Assembly (NCBI GenBank): GCA_030549495.1
Contig: JAUIRK010001040.1
Span: forward strand, 434,001-498,000
DNA: 64,000 bases
Source of the DNA: Nectonema munidae
Lineage: Eukaryota; Nematomorpha; Nectonematoida; Nectonematidae
Reading direction: 5' to 3'
The notes beneath the pieces are model-generated. The model worked only from the letters and a program-made list of their open reading frames with translations, searched no databases and was not told the DNA's origin. Positions within the stretch are counted from its first letter, which is position 1. Every line of letters starts with the position of its first letter. A program made the translations under genes and the position numbers. This document shows positions 50,101-56,128 of this stretch, in pieces.

Positions 50101-51461
50101 GGAGATTATACAAGTGCTATGGAAACCCTGGTAACTGCGATCTCCTTGATCAAGCAGTCCAAGATTTCGAATGATGAACGCTGCAAACTTCTCATCAGTT
50201 CTCTTCAAGATACTCTGAAAGGCATTGAATGCAAGTCATATCGCAATCGGTGAGTACACAACTACACTAGTTTCCACGTATAACGAATTGCGCTGGGGAT
50301 TTCATCAGTCCCTTTAAAAAGTATAGCATATTTCGTCAAACCTCTGTAACGAAGGGGCGTTAGTAAGCTTCGTTTCCATAACTCAAGGTCTTGGGTTCGA
50401 TCCTGCTTCAAGCCTACTTTCTCATAGTTCGATATAAGCGGCGCAATTCTGCCTTATTGATGAAAATACCCCAATGTAGTACCTTTGCCTTATAACGAAG
50501 AGCTTTGAAACTTTTTATATCGAGTAGATTTTTTAGTTTTTTTTTAAAGTTTACATTCTTTTGAATTAATTTAACCCATTTAAGACCAAGCAAAGCAGAC
50601 GATATCTAAAAAACGCAGACGATTTATATTCAAAGTCATTGAAAAAAGCAGACGAAGATGAAATTACTTATGTTCCAAAATAGGAACATTGGTCGTAAAT
50701 GGGTTAAGTTGATACTATATTTGATTAAATTTAATTTTTTTTTAATTTCCAAATATTTTATTGGCAAAACAAAAGTGATCATGGAAAACTCAAGGTGTAT
50801 AATACATAGGGCTAAAGTAATTTATTTCTATTTTGTCAATACTTCATTTAAACTTTTTTTTAATATAATGGCATAGATCCCGTAGTGGGATTCAGCCGGT
50901 TCGTTAGAACCGTCTCACGGAATTTTGTGAGTTCGGCCAACAGTAAAATATTTATTTATCTTATAGTACACACCGTACAGTAAAATAAACATCCACATCA
51001 TCATAATGATGTTTGTTTAACCATTTTAAATTTTATTGGGAAATAATCAAAATTGATCAGTTTATTTGCTGACAAATTTGACTTTTTTGTAATAAAACCG
51101 GCTGACAAAAAAATTGAATCCCACTACTGCATAGATCTAACGTTACTAAAAGTTTAAGAAGTAAATAGATAAATTTTTTAAACTCTCTTAGGACATAACT
51201 TTTTAATTTCTCCTAATCCTCGTATATATGTATGTAATTGCAGAAAAATATTTCTATTACCATTTGGTGCTTAGAAGTCGTGAACGCTTAAGATCTCCTA
51301 GCAGAGGCAGGGATGATCACAGAGACAAGAGAAAGGATAGGCGCAGAAGAGAGCGCTCCAGGAGCAGAGACAAAGGATCCAGACACAACAACTCTGATCG
51401 ATACTACGATGACTACTATGATAACCGAGATGATAAGTACAACAACAATCGACGCCATTGA
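26088..51461 (+). CDS. CPSF6: CPSF6 / CFIm68, complete gene
   Basis: Coding exons: 26088-26144, 34281-34364, 34417-34730, 34791-34879, 36956-37144, 44932-45024, 45783-45898, 47610-47650, 47801-47907, 50102-50249, 51275-51461; 1425 bases, 474 residues plus stop. CPSF6 is the 68 kDa subunit of cleavage factor Im. It binds the NUDT21 dimer and RNA upstream of poly(A) sites and promotes distal site choice in the nucleus. An RRM covers about residues 86-165 (RNP2 [17 protein letters not shown]1 KGFAAVHF). A short Pro-rich middle includes [11 protein letters not shown] (human HVNPAFFPPP). About residues 335-412 hold [38 protein letters not shown] and [17 protein letters not shown], near-identical to human CPSF6. 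The tail of about 62 residues is RS/RD-rich. The protein is shorter than human (about 551), mainly in the Pro-rich region. The start is fixed by the conserved N-terminus [16 protein letters not shown]. Confidence 0.95.
26731..26875 (+). mobile_element. tRNA-derived SINE, copy 1
   Basis: A tRNA-like head with a good B box, GGTTCGATCCC (26783-26793), and a weak A-box-like TGGTTAAGTACTGGG before it. A shared body follows: AAGCCTACTTTCTCATAACT and a following AAGCGGCACAATTGCG. The same head-plus-body recurs at 50354 and 52880, so this is a repeat family, not a tRNA gene. It lies in CPSF6 intron 1. Confidence 0.7.
27231..27338. mobile_element. TTAA MITE, copy 3
   Basis: 108 bp between TTAA (27227-27230) and TTAA (27339-27342). 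The ends CCCTTTCAGACAT and ATGCCTGAACGGG are inverted repeats (11 of 13). The inside has paired ATCGTCTTCTTGAG and AAAGTAGACGAT. Confidence 0.75.
27437..28143 (-). mobile_element. 5'-truncated RTE-like LINE with open ORF2 end
   Basis: The insertion is bracketed by a perfect 17 bp duplication, GGTCTGATGAATACACT (27420-27436 and 28144-28160). On the minus strand the element begins at ILVMNDRN and keeps one open frame of about 225 residues to the stop at 27468-27470: [64 protein letters not shown], all standard RTE C-terminal motifs. A (GAA)n-like tail abuts the target site. The intact duplication and unbroken frame point to a fairly young copy. The first 18 residues of the open frame are host flank. 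Confidence 0.9.
28425..28530 (+). repeat. Dispersed repeat beta, copy 2
   Basis: Matches 24336-24425 through AATCCATCACTAGAATGACTG and TTAAATGCTGTGCTTATTTT, with one insertion of about 10 bp. Confidence 0.6.
28648..28776. mobile_element. TTAA MITE, copy 4
   Basis: 129 bp, from CCCATTAACGCCCAGA to GGTCGTTAACGGG, then TTAA (28777-28780). The left TTAA has decayed. It has the family core ATCGTCTACGTTTATCAA and GATATCGTCTGATTAT, and inner GTCGAC palindromes shared with copy 5. Confidence 0.75.
28785..28856 (+). repeat. Dispersed repeat alpha, copy 2
   Basis: Starts a few bases right of the TTAA of MITE copy 4 and matches 23651-23712, including GGGATTTTAAAGAGATGGCT. Confidence 0.65.
29347..29471. 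mobile_element. TTAA MITE, copy 5
   Basis: About 125 bp between TTAA (29343-29346) and TTAA (29472-29475), with ends CCCGTTAACGGCC and TCGATAACCGG. The core ATCAGACGATATCTAGTATA is in the opposite orientation to copy 4. Confidence 0.75.
29590..29680. mobile_element. TTAA MITE fragment, copy 6
   Basis: Contains AACCGTAACAATGATAATAA and the core GTAAAGCAGAAGATTTGTAT and GCAGACGAT in the same orientation as copy 5. The right end has decayed. Confidence 0.5.
29681..30683. other. Intron sequence, nothing recognised
   Basis: About 1 kb of CPSF6 intron 1, AT-rich, without detectable genes or repeats. Confidence 0.45.
31267..33280 (-). mobile_element. Decayed hAT with BED-finger transposase (ZBED5-like)
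   Basis: The left (3') terminus is CAGCGGTTCTCAAACTTTT, preceded by ACTTAAAG. Minus-strand fragments in order: about 33255-33025, BED finger with [18 protein letters not shown] and [14 protein letters not shown]; 32765-32511, core with [20 protein letters not shown]; 31883-31527, C-terminus with [13 protein letters not shown], [20 protein letters not shown] and [15 protein letters not shown]. This is the ZBED5/FAM200/SCAND3-type hAT transposase. Several breaks separate the pieces, so it is inactive. The 5' terminus was not found. Confidence 0.85.
33508..33987 (+). pseudogene. piggyBac transposase C-terminal fragment
   Basis: The open frame encodes [56 protein letters not shown] and [20 protein letters not shown]. 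This order (RWSRxEKKxxxVxxP, then YNxxMGGVDxxD, then KKWYWPLFxxxxDxxxxN) is the PGBD/piggyBac transposase. The Asp of AGAD is likely the third catalytic Asp; the second Asp of the GGVDxxD motif is Asn here. About the N-terminal two thirds, including the first two catalytic Asp, is absent. It lies 50 kb-scale inside CPSF6 intron 1, on the gene's strand. Confidence 0.85.
34281..34364 (+). CDS. CPSF6: CPSF6 exon 2
   Basis: Phase 0 at both ends; acceptor TTTTGTGCACCAG, donor GAT/GTAAAA. It encodes 28 acidic residues including [12 protein letters not shown], which parallels the human IDLYDDV repeat. The next intron is only 52 bp. Confidence 0.85.
34417..34730 (+). CDS. CPSF6: CPSF6 exon 3 (RRM)
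   Basis: Encodes nearly the whole [36 protein letters not shown] and the RNP1 strand. It ends in phase 2 at TT/GTAGGA, so its TT plus G of the next exon makes Leu. The in-frame TAG right after is intronic. GC content is visibly higher here than around it. Confidence 0.95.
34791..34879 (+). CDS. CPSF6: CPSF6 exon 4 (RRM end)
   Basis: Encodes [17 protein letters not shown], matching human ELHGQNPVVTPCNKQFL. It follows a 60 bp intron; the donor is G/GTGAAA. Confidence 0.9.
35306..35425. mobile_element. TTAA MITE, copy 7 (divergent ends)
   Basis: The left end, CCCTTTGAAGACCAC, follows TTAA (35302-35305). The right end, TGGTCTTCAAAGG, is its inverted repeat (12 or more bases). The core is ATCATCTGCTTTTTTGTCAA and GCAGACGATTTTCATT. 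The right TTAA is lost. It lies in CPSF6 intron 4. Confidence 0.65.
36301..36350. repeat. 25 bp tandem duplication
   Basis: Two adjacent copies of GCTATGTGAATAAGGCC(C/T)TGTTTGT (36301-36325 and 36326-36350), one base different. It lies in an intron. Confidence 0.85.
36956..37144 (+). CDS. CPSF6: CPSF6 exon 5
   Basis: The acceptor is TATCCATAG. It encodes about 63 residues rich in Leu, Ser and Pro ([20 protein letters not shown]), ending in MPPP. This is poorly conserved linker; phase 1 at both ends fits its neighbours. Confidence 0.8.
37145..40600. other. CPSF6 intron 5, left part
   Basis: About 3.5 kb of AT-rich intron with short chance open frames. No repeat family or gene is recognised. 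Confidence 0.45.
40601..41190 (-). CDS. Unrecognised antisense reading frame in CPSF6 intron 5
   Basis: Two overlapping minus-strand frames: 41190-40795 (131 aa) and 40972-40601 (123 aa). The first runs from [20 protein letters not shown] through [20 protein letters not shown] to [13 protein letters not shown]. The second gives [40 protein letters not shown] and a basic, Ser-rich tail. Both are Lys/Arg-rich and look protein-like at first sight; the likely product would switch frame near 40950-40990, through one indel or an unseen intron. The stop TAA lies inside AATAAA (minus strand, plus 40600-40605). I do not recognise the family. It may be a nested gene, a broken retrocopy, or chance. Confidence 0.35.
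41191..44931. other. CPSF6 intron 5, right part
   Basis: AT-rich intron with a (CA)12 microsatellite at 42245-42268 and the tandem duplication at 44419-44571. Nothing else is recognised. Confidence 0.45.
44419..44571. repeat. 76 bp tandem duplication
   Basis: Two adjacent diverged copies (44419-44494 and 44495-44571), each with CCTTGCTCATG(T/C)CCACTTGACAT. They lie in intron 5 close to the acceptor of CPSF6 exon 6. Confidence 0.8.
44932..45024 (+). CDS. CPSF6: CPSF6 exon 6 (Pro-rich)
   Basis: The acceptor is TTCTTTAG. It encodes [20 protein letters not shown]. The donor is best placed at GG/GTATCA (45025), which keeps phase 1 for the next exon. Confidence 0.8.
45783..45898 (+). CDS. CPSF6: CPSF6 exon 7 (HINPAFF)
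   Basis: The acceptor at CGGTAG (45781-45782) gives the needed phase; the AG four bases later does not. It encodes [18 protein letters not shown], a clear CPSF6 landmark. The donor is TTG/GTAAGA. Confidence 0.85.
45899..47609. other. CPSF6 intron 7
   Basis: 1.7 kb intron. It holds a probable hAT-derived element (46788-47077) and, near 46135-46380, G-rich sequence resembling 52172-52620. The rest is plain AT-rich DNA. Confidence 0.45.
46788..47077. mobile_element. Probable non-autonomous hAT element 5
   Basis: The left end CAGTGGTTTCAACCTGTGG and the right end GTTGGGAATCACTG form a rough inverted repeat, about 290 bp apart, with GGTCCGC-type sequence inside. The flanking 8 bp (GTCTACAT, GACTCCAC) match only partly, so the duplication is not proven. 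Confidence 0.55.
47610..47650 (+). CDS. CPSF6: CPSF6 exon 8 (41 bp)
   Basis: A 41 bp exon between TTCTTCTTTCAG and GTAAGC encoding [13 protein letters not shown]. It is too short to be seen as an open frame, but both splice sites are strong and it supplies the phase the next exon needs. Confidence 0.8.
47801..47907 (+). CDS. CPSF6: CPSF6 exon 9
   Basis: Encodes [20 protein letters not shown] and [10 protein letters not shown], matching human LSEAEFEEIMNRNRAISSSAISRAVSDAS. The donor is G/GTAAAA. Confidence 0.95.
48735..48836. mobile_element. TTAA MITE, copy 8 (reverse orientation)
   Basis: The core CGTCTGCTTTTTTCAATGA and TATCGTCTGATTTCTATGG is the reverse complement of copy 9. The right end GTACTTAATGAG is followed by TTAA (48837-48840). 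The left end has decayed. Confidence 0.65.
49060..49740 (+). mobile_element. RTE-like LINE remnant, split by a MITE
   Basis: Plus-strand translation gives [17 protein letters not shown] and [11 protein letters not shown], then, after the inserted MITE (49328-49455), LRWLEHI and a basic tail, the RTE C-terminal order. Stops interrupt it. A (GAT)n-like tail lies at about 49732-49743. It lies in CPSF6 intron 9. Confidence 0.7.
49328..49455. mobile_element. TTAA MITE, copy 9 (inserted in an RTE LINE)
   Basis: 128 bp between TTAA (49324-49327) and TTAA (49456-49459). The ends CCCATTAAGTACC and GGAACTTAATGGG are inverted repeats with one mismatch. Taking out the element and one TTAA joins the two LINE pieces at the conserved LRWL segment, so the element postdates the LINE. 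Confidence 0.9.
50102..50249 (+). CDS. CPSF6: CPSF6 exon 10
   Basis: Encodes [20 protein letters not shown] and then [19 protein letters not shown], nearly the same as human CPSF6. The acceptor is TTTATTTAAG and the donor CG/GTGAGT. Confidence 0.95.
50354..50505 (+). mobile_element. tRNA-derived SINE, copy 2
   Basis: B box GGTTCGATCCT (50394-50404) preceded by TCAAGGTCTTG exactly as in copy 1. The body AAGCCTACTTTCTCATAGTT and a following AAGCGGCGCAATTCTGCC match copy 1. The A-box region has decayed. It lies in CPSF6 intron 10. Confidence 0.7.
50574..50703. mobile_element. TTAA MITE, copy 10
   Basis: 130 bp between TTAA (50570-50573) and TTAA (50704-50707). The ends CCCATTTAAGACCA and TGGTCGTAAATGGG are inverted repeats with one mismatch. 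The inner 80 or so bases are almost identical to copy 9, 1.2 kb away. Confidence 0.9.
50880..51129. mobile_element. Non-autonomous hAT element 6
   Basis: 250 bp with the left end CCGTAGTGGGATTCAGCCGG and the right end TTGAATCCCACTACTG, inverted repeats, and a perfect 8 bp duplication CATAGATC (50872-50879 and 51130-51137). It sits about 145 bp before the last CPSF6 exon. Confidence 0.9.
51275..51461 (+). CDS. CPSF6: CPSF6 terminal exon (RS-like tail)
   Basis: The acceptor is TGGTGCTTAG. It encodes [20 protein letters not shown], a basic-acidic stretch with YYDDYYDN, and stops with TGA at 51459-51461. The RS/RD/RE tail is the nuclear-import (TNPO3-type) region in the human protein. Confidence 0.95.
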
Positions 51462-51745
51462 AGAGAGATGCAGTGTTTCAAGACTCATTCACAATACACC
51501 CACTAAGCAATTCTCGTCTTTGACTTCTTAATATCGCTTTTCACCACACACCCATTCTTTTCTTTTATTGTGTCATGTCCAAATTGTAATATCATCCATG
51601 GCGTGTGATTGTGTGAACATTTAACTTTTTTGGAAGCACTCCTTGAAAACCTTATTTTGTCTGAATGTCTAGCTTGCTGCATTGTCTTATCTTGGTACAT
51701 GATGCGCATAGTGTGTTTCCTTTTTAATATTTTGAATAAATTTAT
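51462..51745 (+). other. Probable CPSF6 3' UTR
   Basis: Non-coding sequence after the stop, with AATAAA at 51735-51740 as the likely poly(A) signal. Confidence 0.5.
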
Positions 51746-52334
51746 AAACTTTTTAAAATATATGATAAGCATGCACACCAGAGCTGGGCACAAATTGGCC
51801 GATCAAGTGCGAGGGGAGCTTTAAAGATTTTTTACATATATTTCAAATATGCTGAATCTAGTGGTGATGTTCATTTTTATGGAAATCAATGAAACTTGTC
51901 AAAATATGACAGCTCATATCAATTTTAAATATTTTTATTGAAAAACGTATAAAACGTTTTTTACACAAATATACCCATTTTAAAGTATGCCCAATTTTTT
52001 ATAAAAATCAATCAAACTAATCAAAAAATGATTTTAATGTCATAGCTCTTGTCAAAATTAAAATTTTTTCACATATATGCCAGTTGAAGTGATATGAAGA
52101 AATCATTCAGTCTGAATATTTGTTAACTAATCCCAGTTTTAAAGTTGTTTTCCTCTACATGATGTTCATTGCAGGGGCGCACATCCTTAAAATTATTGGG
52201 GGAGGGGGAGGCGATCCTTTAATAGAGTATAGAATCAAGCAATCCTTTAAAATAGAGTGTATTCAGCGCATACCTAAGGTCCTTAATTTATAAGTCTACT
52301 TATATTTTTTTTACAAAATTGGGGAATTTAAATA
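51746..52334. other. Intergenic; hAT-like terminus at 52172
   Basis: CAGGGGCGCACATCC begins at 52172 and is followed by ATTATTGGGGGAGGGGG. An inverted, similar terminus ends at 57799 (see findings). The rest is unrecognised. Confidence 0.4.
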
Positions 52335-52500
52335 GGGGTCGTTCACAATTTACGTCAACCTTTTTTTTGAAAAATTTCAACCCCCCCCCCCCCCCCTCAT
52401 GTCAACTTTTAGATATATCATCACTTAACAAAATCGACTTATGTCAACTTTGGATACCCCCCCCCCCCCGTTTTAGTTGACGTCAATTGTGAACGACCCC
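52335..52500. mobile_element. 166 bp MITE with 25 bp inverted ends and C-tracts
   Basis: The left end, GGGGTCGTTCACAATTTACG followed by TCAAC, and the right end are inverted repeats over 25 bp with one mismatch. It is flanked by ATA on both sides (52332-52334, 52501-52503), a possible 3 bp duplication of PIF/Harbinger type. Inside are C16 (52381-52396) and C13 (52457-52469), each next to an ATGTCAACTTT-type repeat. Confidence 0.8.
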
Positions 52501-52879
52501 ATACTATACTTCCAGCGAAAATATTTTAATTAAGTTTGCATATCGAATATACACTAGTTAAAAAAAATCCAAAATTGTTAGTGGGTGGAATAGGCTTTTC
52601 ATTTGAAAATGAAGTAGTCTATAAAGATAAAATTGTACAAATAAAAACCAAACAATAAATTAAGATTGCATTACTTCATTTTTTCGGCATCATTCAAAAA
52701 TAGTTTAAAAGCTAAATTGGTGCAAGCTACAAAAAGTAAAATAACTTAACATTTTGCAATAATTTGCCTTTTATAATAAATTTTAATGAAAAAAAGTCTG
52801 TCAGAAAAAATTATATCAGGCTTCAACAAAAACTAAAAAAATTTACAGCATAACTTAAGTTTTTTGAAAACTAATTTAA

Positions 52880-53015
52880 TGTATACCCTACTACTTAGCA
52901 CGGAAACCCCTGGATTCGATTCCTCATCGATACCAATTTGTTCATAGTTTGACATAAGCGGTACATCAGTGCCTTGTCAGTGAAAACACACCCACGGTAC
53001 CTTACCTTTTACTCA
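52880..53015 (+). mobile_element. tRNA-derived SINE, copy 3 (diverged)
   Basis: B-box-like TGGATTCGATTCC (52911-52923), then TTCATAGTTTGACATAAGCG and a following GGTACATCAGTGCC, recognisably the same body as copies 1 and 2 but older. Confidence 0.6.
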
Positions 53016-55079
53016 AAATTGAAAAATTTGCTACATAATTAACATAAGAGAGAAAGGAGACAAAATAAACTAAAAAAGCAATTTTCACTATTTTAAAACG
53101 AAACTGTCTGTTCTCAGAATTTCAAAATAATAGGAGGCATAAAAAATGAGATAGTTTATTTGATATTTTCAAGTTTTTATAAGTTCCCATCCAAATACGT
53201 TTTAGGGTGATTTGGTAAAGCTTGTATTTTTTACATTTTGTAAGGAATCATAGTATACAAAAATGCTTGTTTAATCACTTTTTATAAAATTATTTAAGTC
53301 TAAGAATACAAAATCATAAATAAAAACTATTTAAACTAACATAAATCATAGTATACGAGAACAAGAAATCAATGGTTTTTTTTTTTTACTATTTCTTTGT
53401 TTACAAATAAAATTTTGCCAGCTGTCATAAATAGATCTAGCTAGTAAAAATATTCATTCCCAAATAGACATTGAAAAAAAATATGACTTGAAAAAATTAA
53501 CGTTTTCAAATGTTACAAACTTACTGATGAAGATTAAGTGACCTTTGTTCAAAAATTTTTATAAAATTGTAACGATTGAAAACTATTTTTCTCTCATTTA
53601 AAAACAATCAAATTTTCATTTTTGCAAAATGTTTGGTGTATTGATTGAACTAAATTTTTACCAAAAATCTCTCTGAAAATAGCTGAACTTTGGTATCATG
53701 AAAAAAAATTCTGAAAATATTAAACTTATATTCCACTAAAAACTAATTTCTAATGAGATAAAATAGAATTCTTTTTAATTTAGCTGTAAATTAGAGAGAA
53801 GAGAGCTGAATGAGACAGGAGTTAAACAAGAGAAGAGAGCTTGAGTGATTGAGTTTTAGCAGAGAAAGCGGAAGAGAAAAACAGAACGAGACCGAAAGAG
53901 AATCACTGTGACAGAAGATGAGAAAATCTAATGGATCATCAACATGTGTTTGCTCAAAAATACTACAAGGAGACACTGTGATAAACATTGCTTACTTATT
54001 GTGTGCATATTGAAACAATGGGTTATTATTATATAGCTATCAAATCGTTTGTAAAATATTTTTGATAGGAATTTCAGAGCAGCTTGGCATGATTACAAAA
54101 TGTTGTCAACTTTATCATCTAAAGGACTCTTCATGTCAAAGGAAAAAGATGGTCAAATTCAAATTGCAAAATTATCTTGATAGTGGCAATATATCTTCAT
54201 ATATTGGCAGTTTTGATAATTCTGACCGATTGAGAATTTTCAGATTTTCTATCCATCTTAGTAAAATGATAATAGTATTCTTAGTTGATAGTTAAAGGTT
54301 TGGGATTTTTCTTTCGCAAAGGAGGAACTTCTTGAAACACGCAATATTAGATCATTGCAGCACTTCCTAGTTCATTGGAACATGGTATATCTTGCATTTA
54401 GTCAGGATACATACTTCTTTTTTAAAGTTATGTAGCTCTTCATAAGACTACTACGCTGTCCATTCAAAAGCGGGCTCAGTATTTACTATTTAAATTTTAC
54501 TTTGATCACACACGTTCCCCTTTCCATTTGTTTTCAGGTCGCTTCCTTCTCTCAAAATCATCTTCAGAAAATTGTATAATGCGTTTTTTTTTCTAACATA
54601 TTTCATGCTCAACATGATTGAAGGAAGTATAAGCCAAAATATATTTGTACCATATAAACAATATATAACGATTTTCTGAAAATAGGTTTTTGGAAAAAAC
54701 TGATTTTCATGCACACATCACCTCATTTCCACTTTCAGATATTTTTTTGACCAAAATTGAATATGCAAAGTGAAATAAGTTAGTCGATTTTGAATTAAAA
54801 AAATCATTTCTATTTTTGAAGGATATTTTTAGAAGGAATTGTATCCCCAATCAAAATTTTGATCAATAAAATTATAGATATAAAACCGTTATGAGCTTGA
54901 AACTGTATAGAAATAGTCGATTTGCTATAAAAACAGATATTTTAAATTTCAAAAACATTTTTGGAGAAAATTTTAGACAAAAGCCGCAAATTTGATTCAA
55001 GTTTCCAGATCTTCAACTTGACAAACTTCGAGAAAACGTATTTGTGCTTGGTTTAAGACTAAAGTGAAAGAAAAGAATC
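53016..55079. other. Intergenic, nothing recognised
   Basis: About 2 kb of AT-rich DNA with only short chance open frames. Confidence 0.45.
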
Positions 55080-55425
55080 CCTCTTTCCTATCGAAATAAG
55101 AATGCTCTGAATGTGGTTTTTAAAAGTTTGTCAGCTTTTTCAAAGGCCAGTCATCTTTTAAAGCTTCTCAGAACAAATTAAGAAGCGTGAAGCTTGGAAA
55201 TTCATCAGAAACCTATCACGGTGTGAAGTATATGATATTTCCAATAAATGTAAGAGCAGTTTCTTGAACAGCTAAAGAAGGCTTCAAAGAACTGAATCTT
55301 GAGTAGCTCTGGGTTTAGTAACTTGTTTACTGTTTGATCTGACAGCAGGCAATTCGGATTCTAGCTGTGTTCGCATCCATGTTGTATCTTTGTGAAGCTG
55401 CATTTTCCACGCTTGTTAGACGCTA
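55080..55425 (+). mobile_element. hAT transposase scrap (dimerisation region)
   Basis: Near 55340-55425 the plus strand reads IRILAVFASMLYLCEAAFST, close to the hAT C-terminal signature TTYLCExGFSxL. Upstream frames are full of stops. It is an old fragment of a ZBED-type hAT. Confidence 0.5.
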
Positions 55426-56128
55426 TAATTAATATATTTTGTAGGCAATCTAACAGTAATAGTGGTTTTTGGTTAGTTTGTTTGTTTTATTGAAACATCT
55501 AACTAATCAACTCTAAAACATTCTAACTACTCTCTCTCTATTTTAGATAGATTCATGCTTTAATAGTAGCTCATCTAATTAACTCATCCGGCCTACAGAA
55601 ATTAAGGATTGAACTGAACCATTAGGACCGGTTTTAACCGCACGTGAACAGGCGTAAAGTTAGGTATTTCAGTTGAGGCTGGAAAGTGAAGAATCGGCGA
55701 AATAGAATATTGGATGCACCTCTACAAAATCATAAGTCTATTTATTTTTTCAAAAAAGGATAATCAGATCGAGGCAGGAGTTTAGACTAGCGCATGAATA
55801 CATCTCTGATATACCATAACCTAACCGCAAATACACAGTTAAGAGAAAGGCTTTTCCAAAAATCCAACTCAAAAATCACCCTTGTAATCGAAAAGATTTG
55901 AAATTAAATAAATTGTCTCTCATATCTAGTTTTTCATCTAGTATAGTAATATATTTTTCTTGATTAATCTGGATATTCATGGCAAATTAAAATTCGTTTA
56001 AGATGGCGAATTAGATGTTAAAATGTAAAAAAATGACATTAGTAGTTCTATCAATTATAAAGGTGAGAAATGAAAAAAAAATTATTTATATTCAAAACTG
56101 CTAAAATGATGTAATAAAAATGAGTTTT
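55426..56128. other. Region 3' of DHCR7
   Basis: AT-rich sequence with no recognised features. On the minus strand, right after the DHCR7 stop, it contains AATATAAATAA but no canonical AATAAA within the first 80 bases. Confidence 0.4.

Noticed and set aside
51288-51531. Open frames on both strands over the last CPSF6 exon
   Set aside because: They are shadows of the repetitive RS-rich coding sequence.
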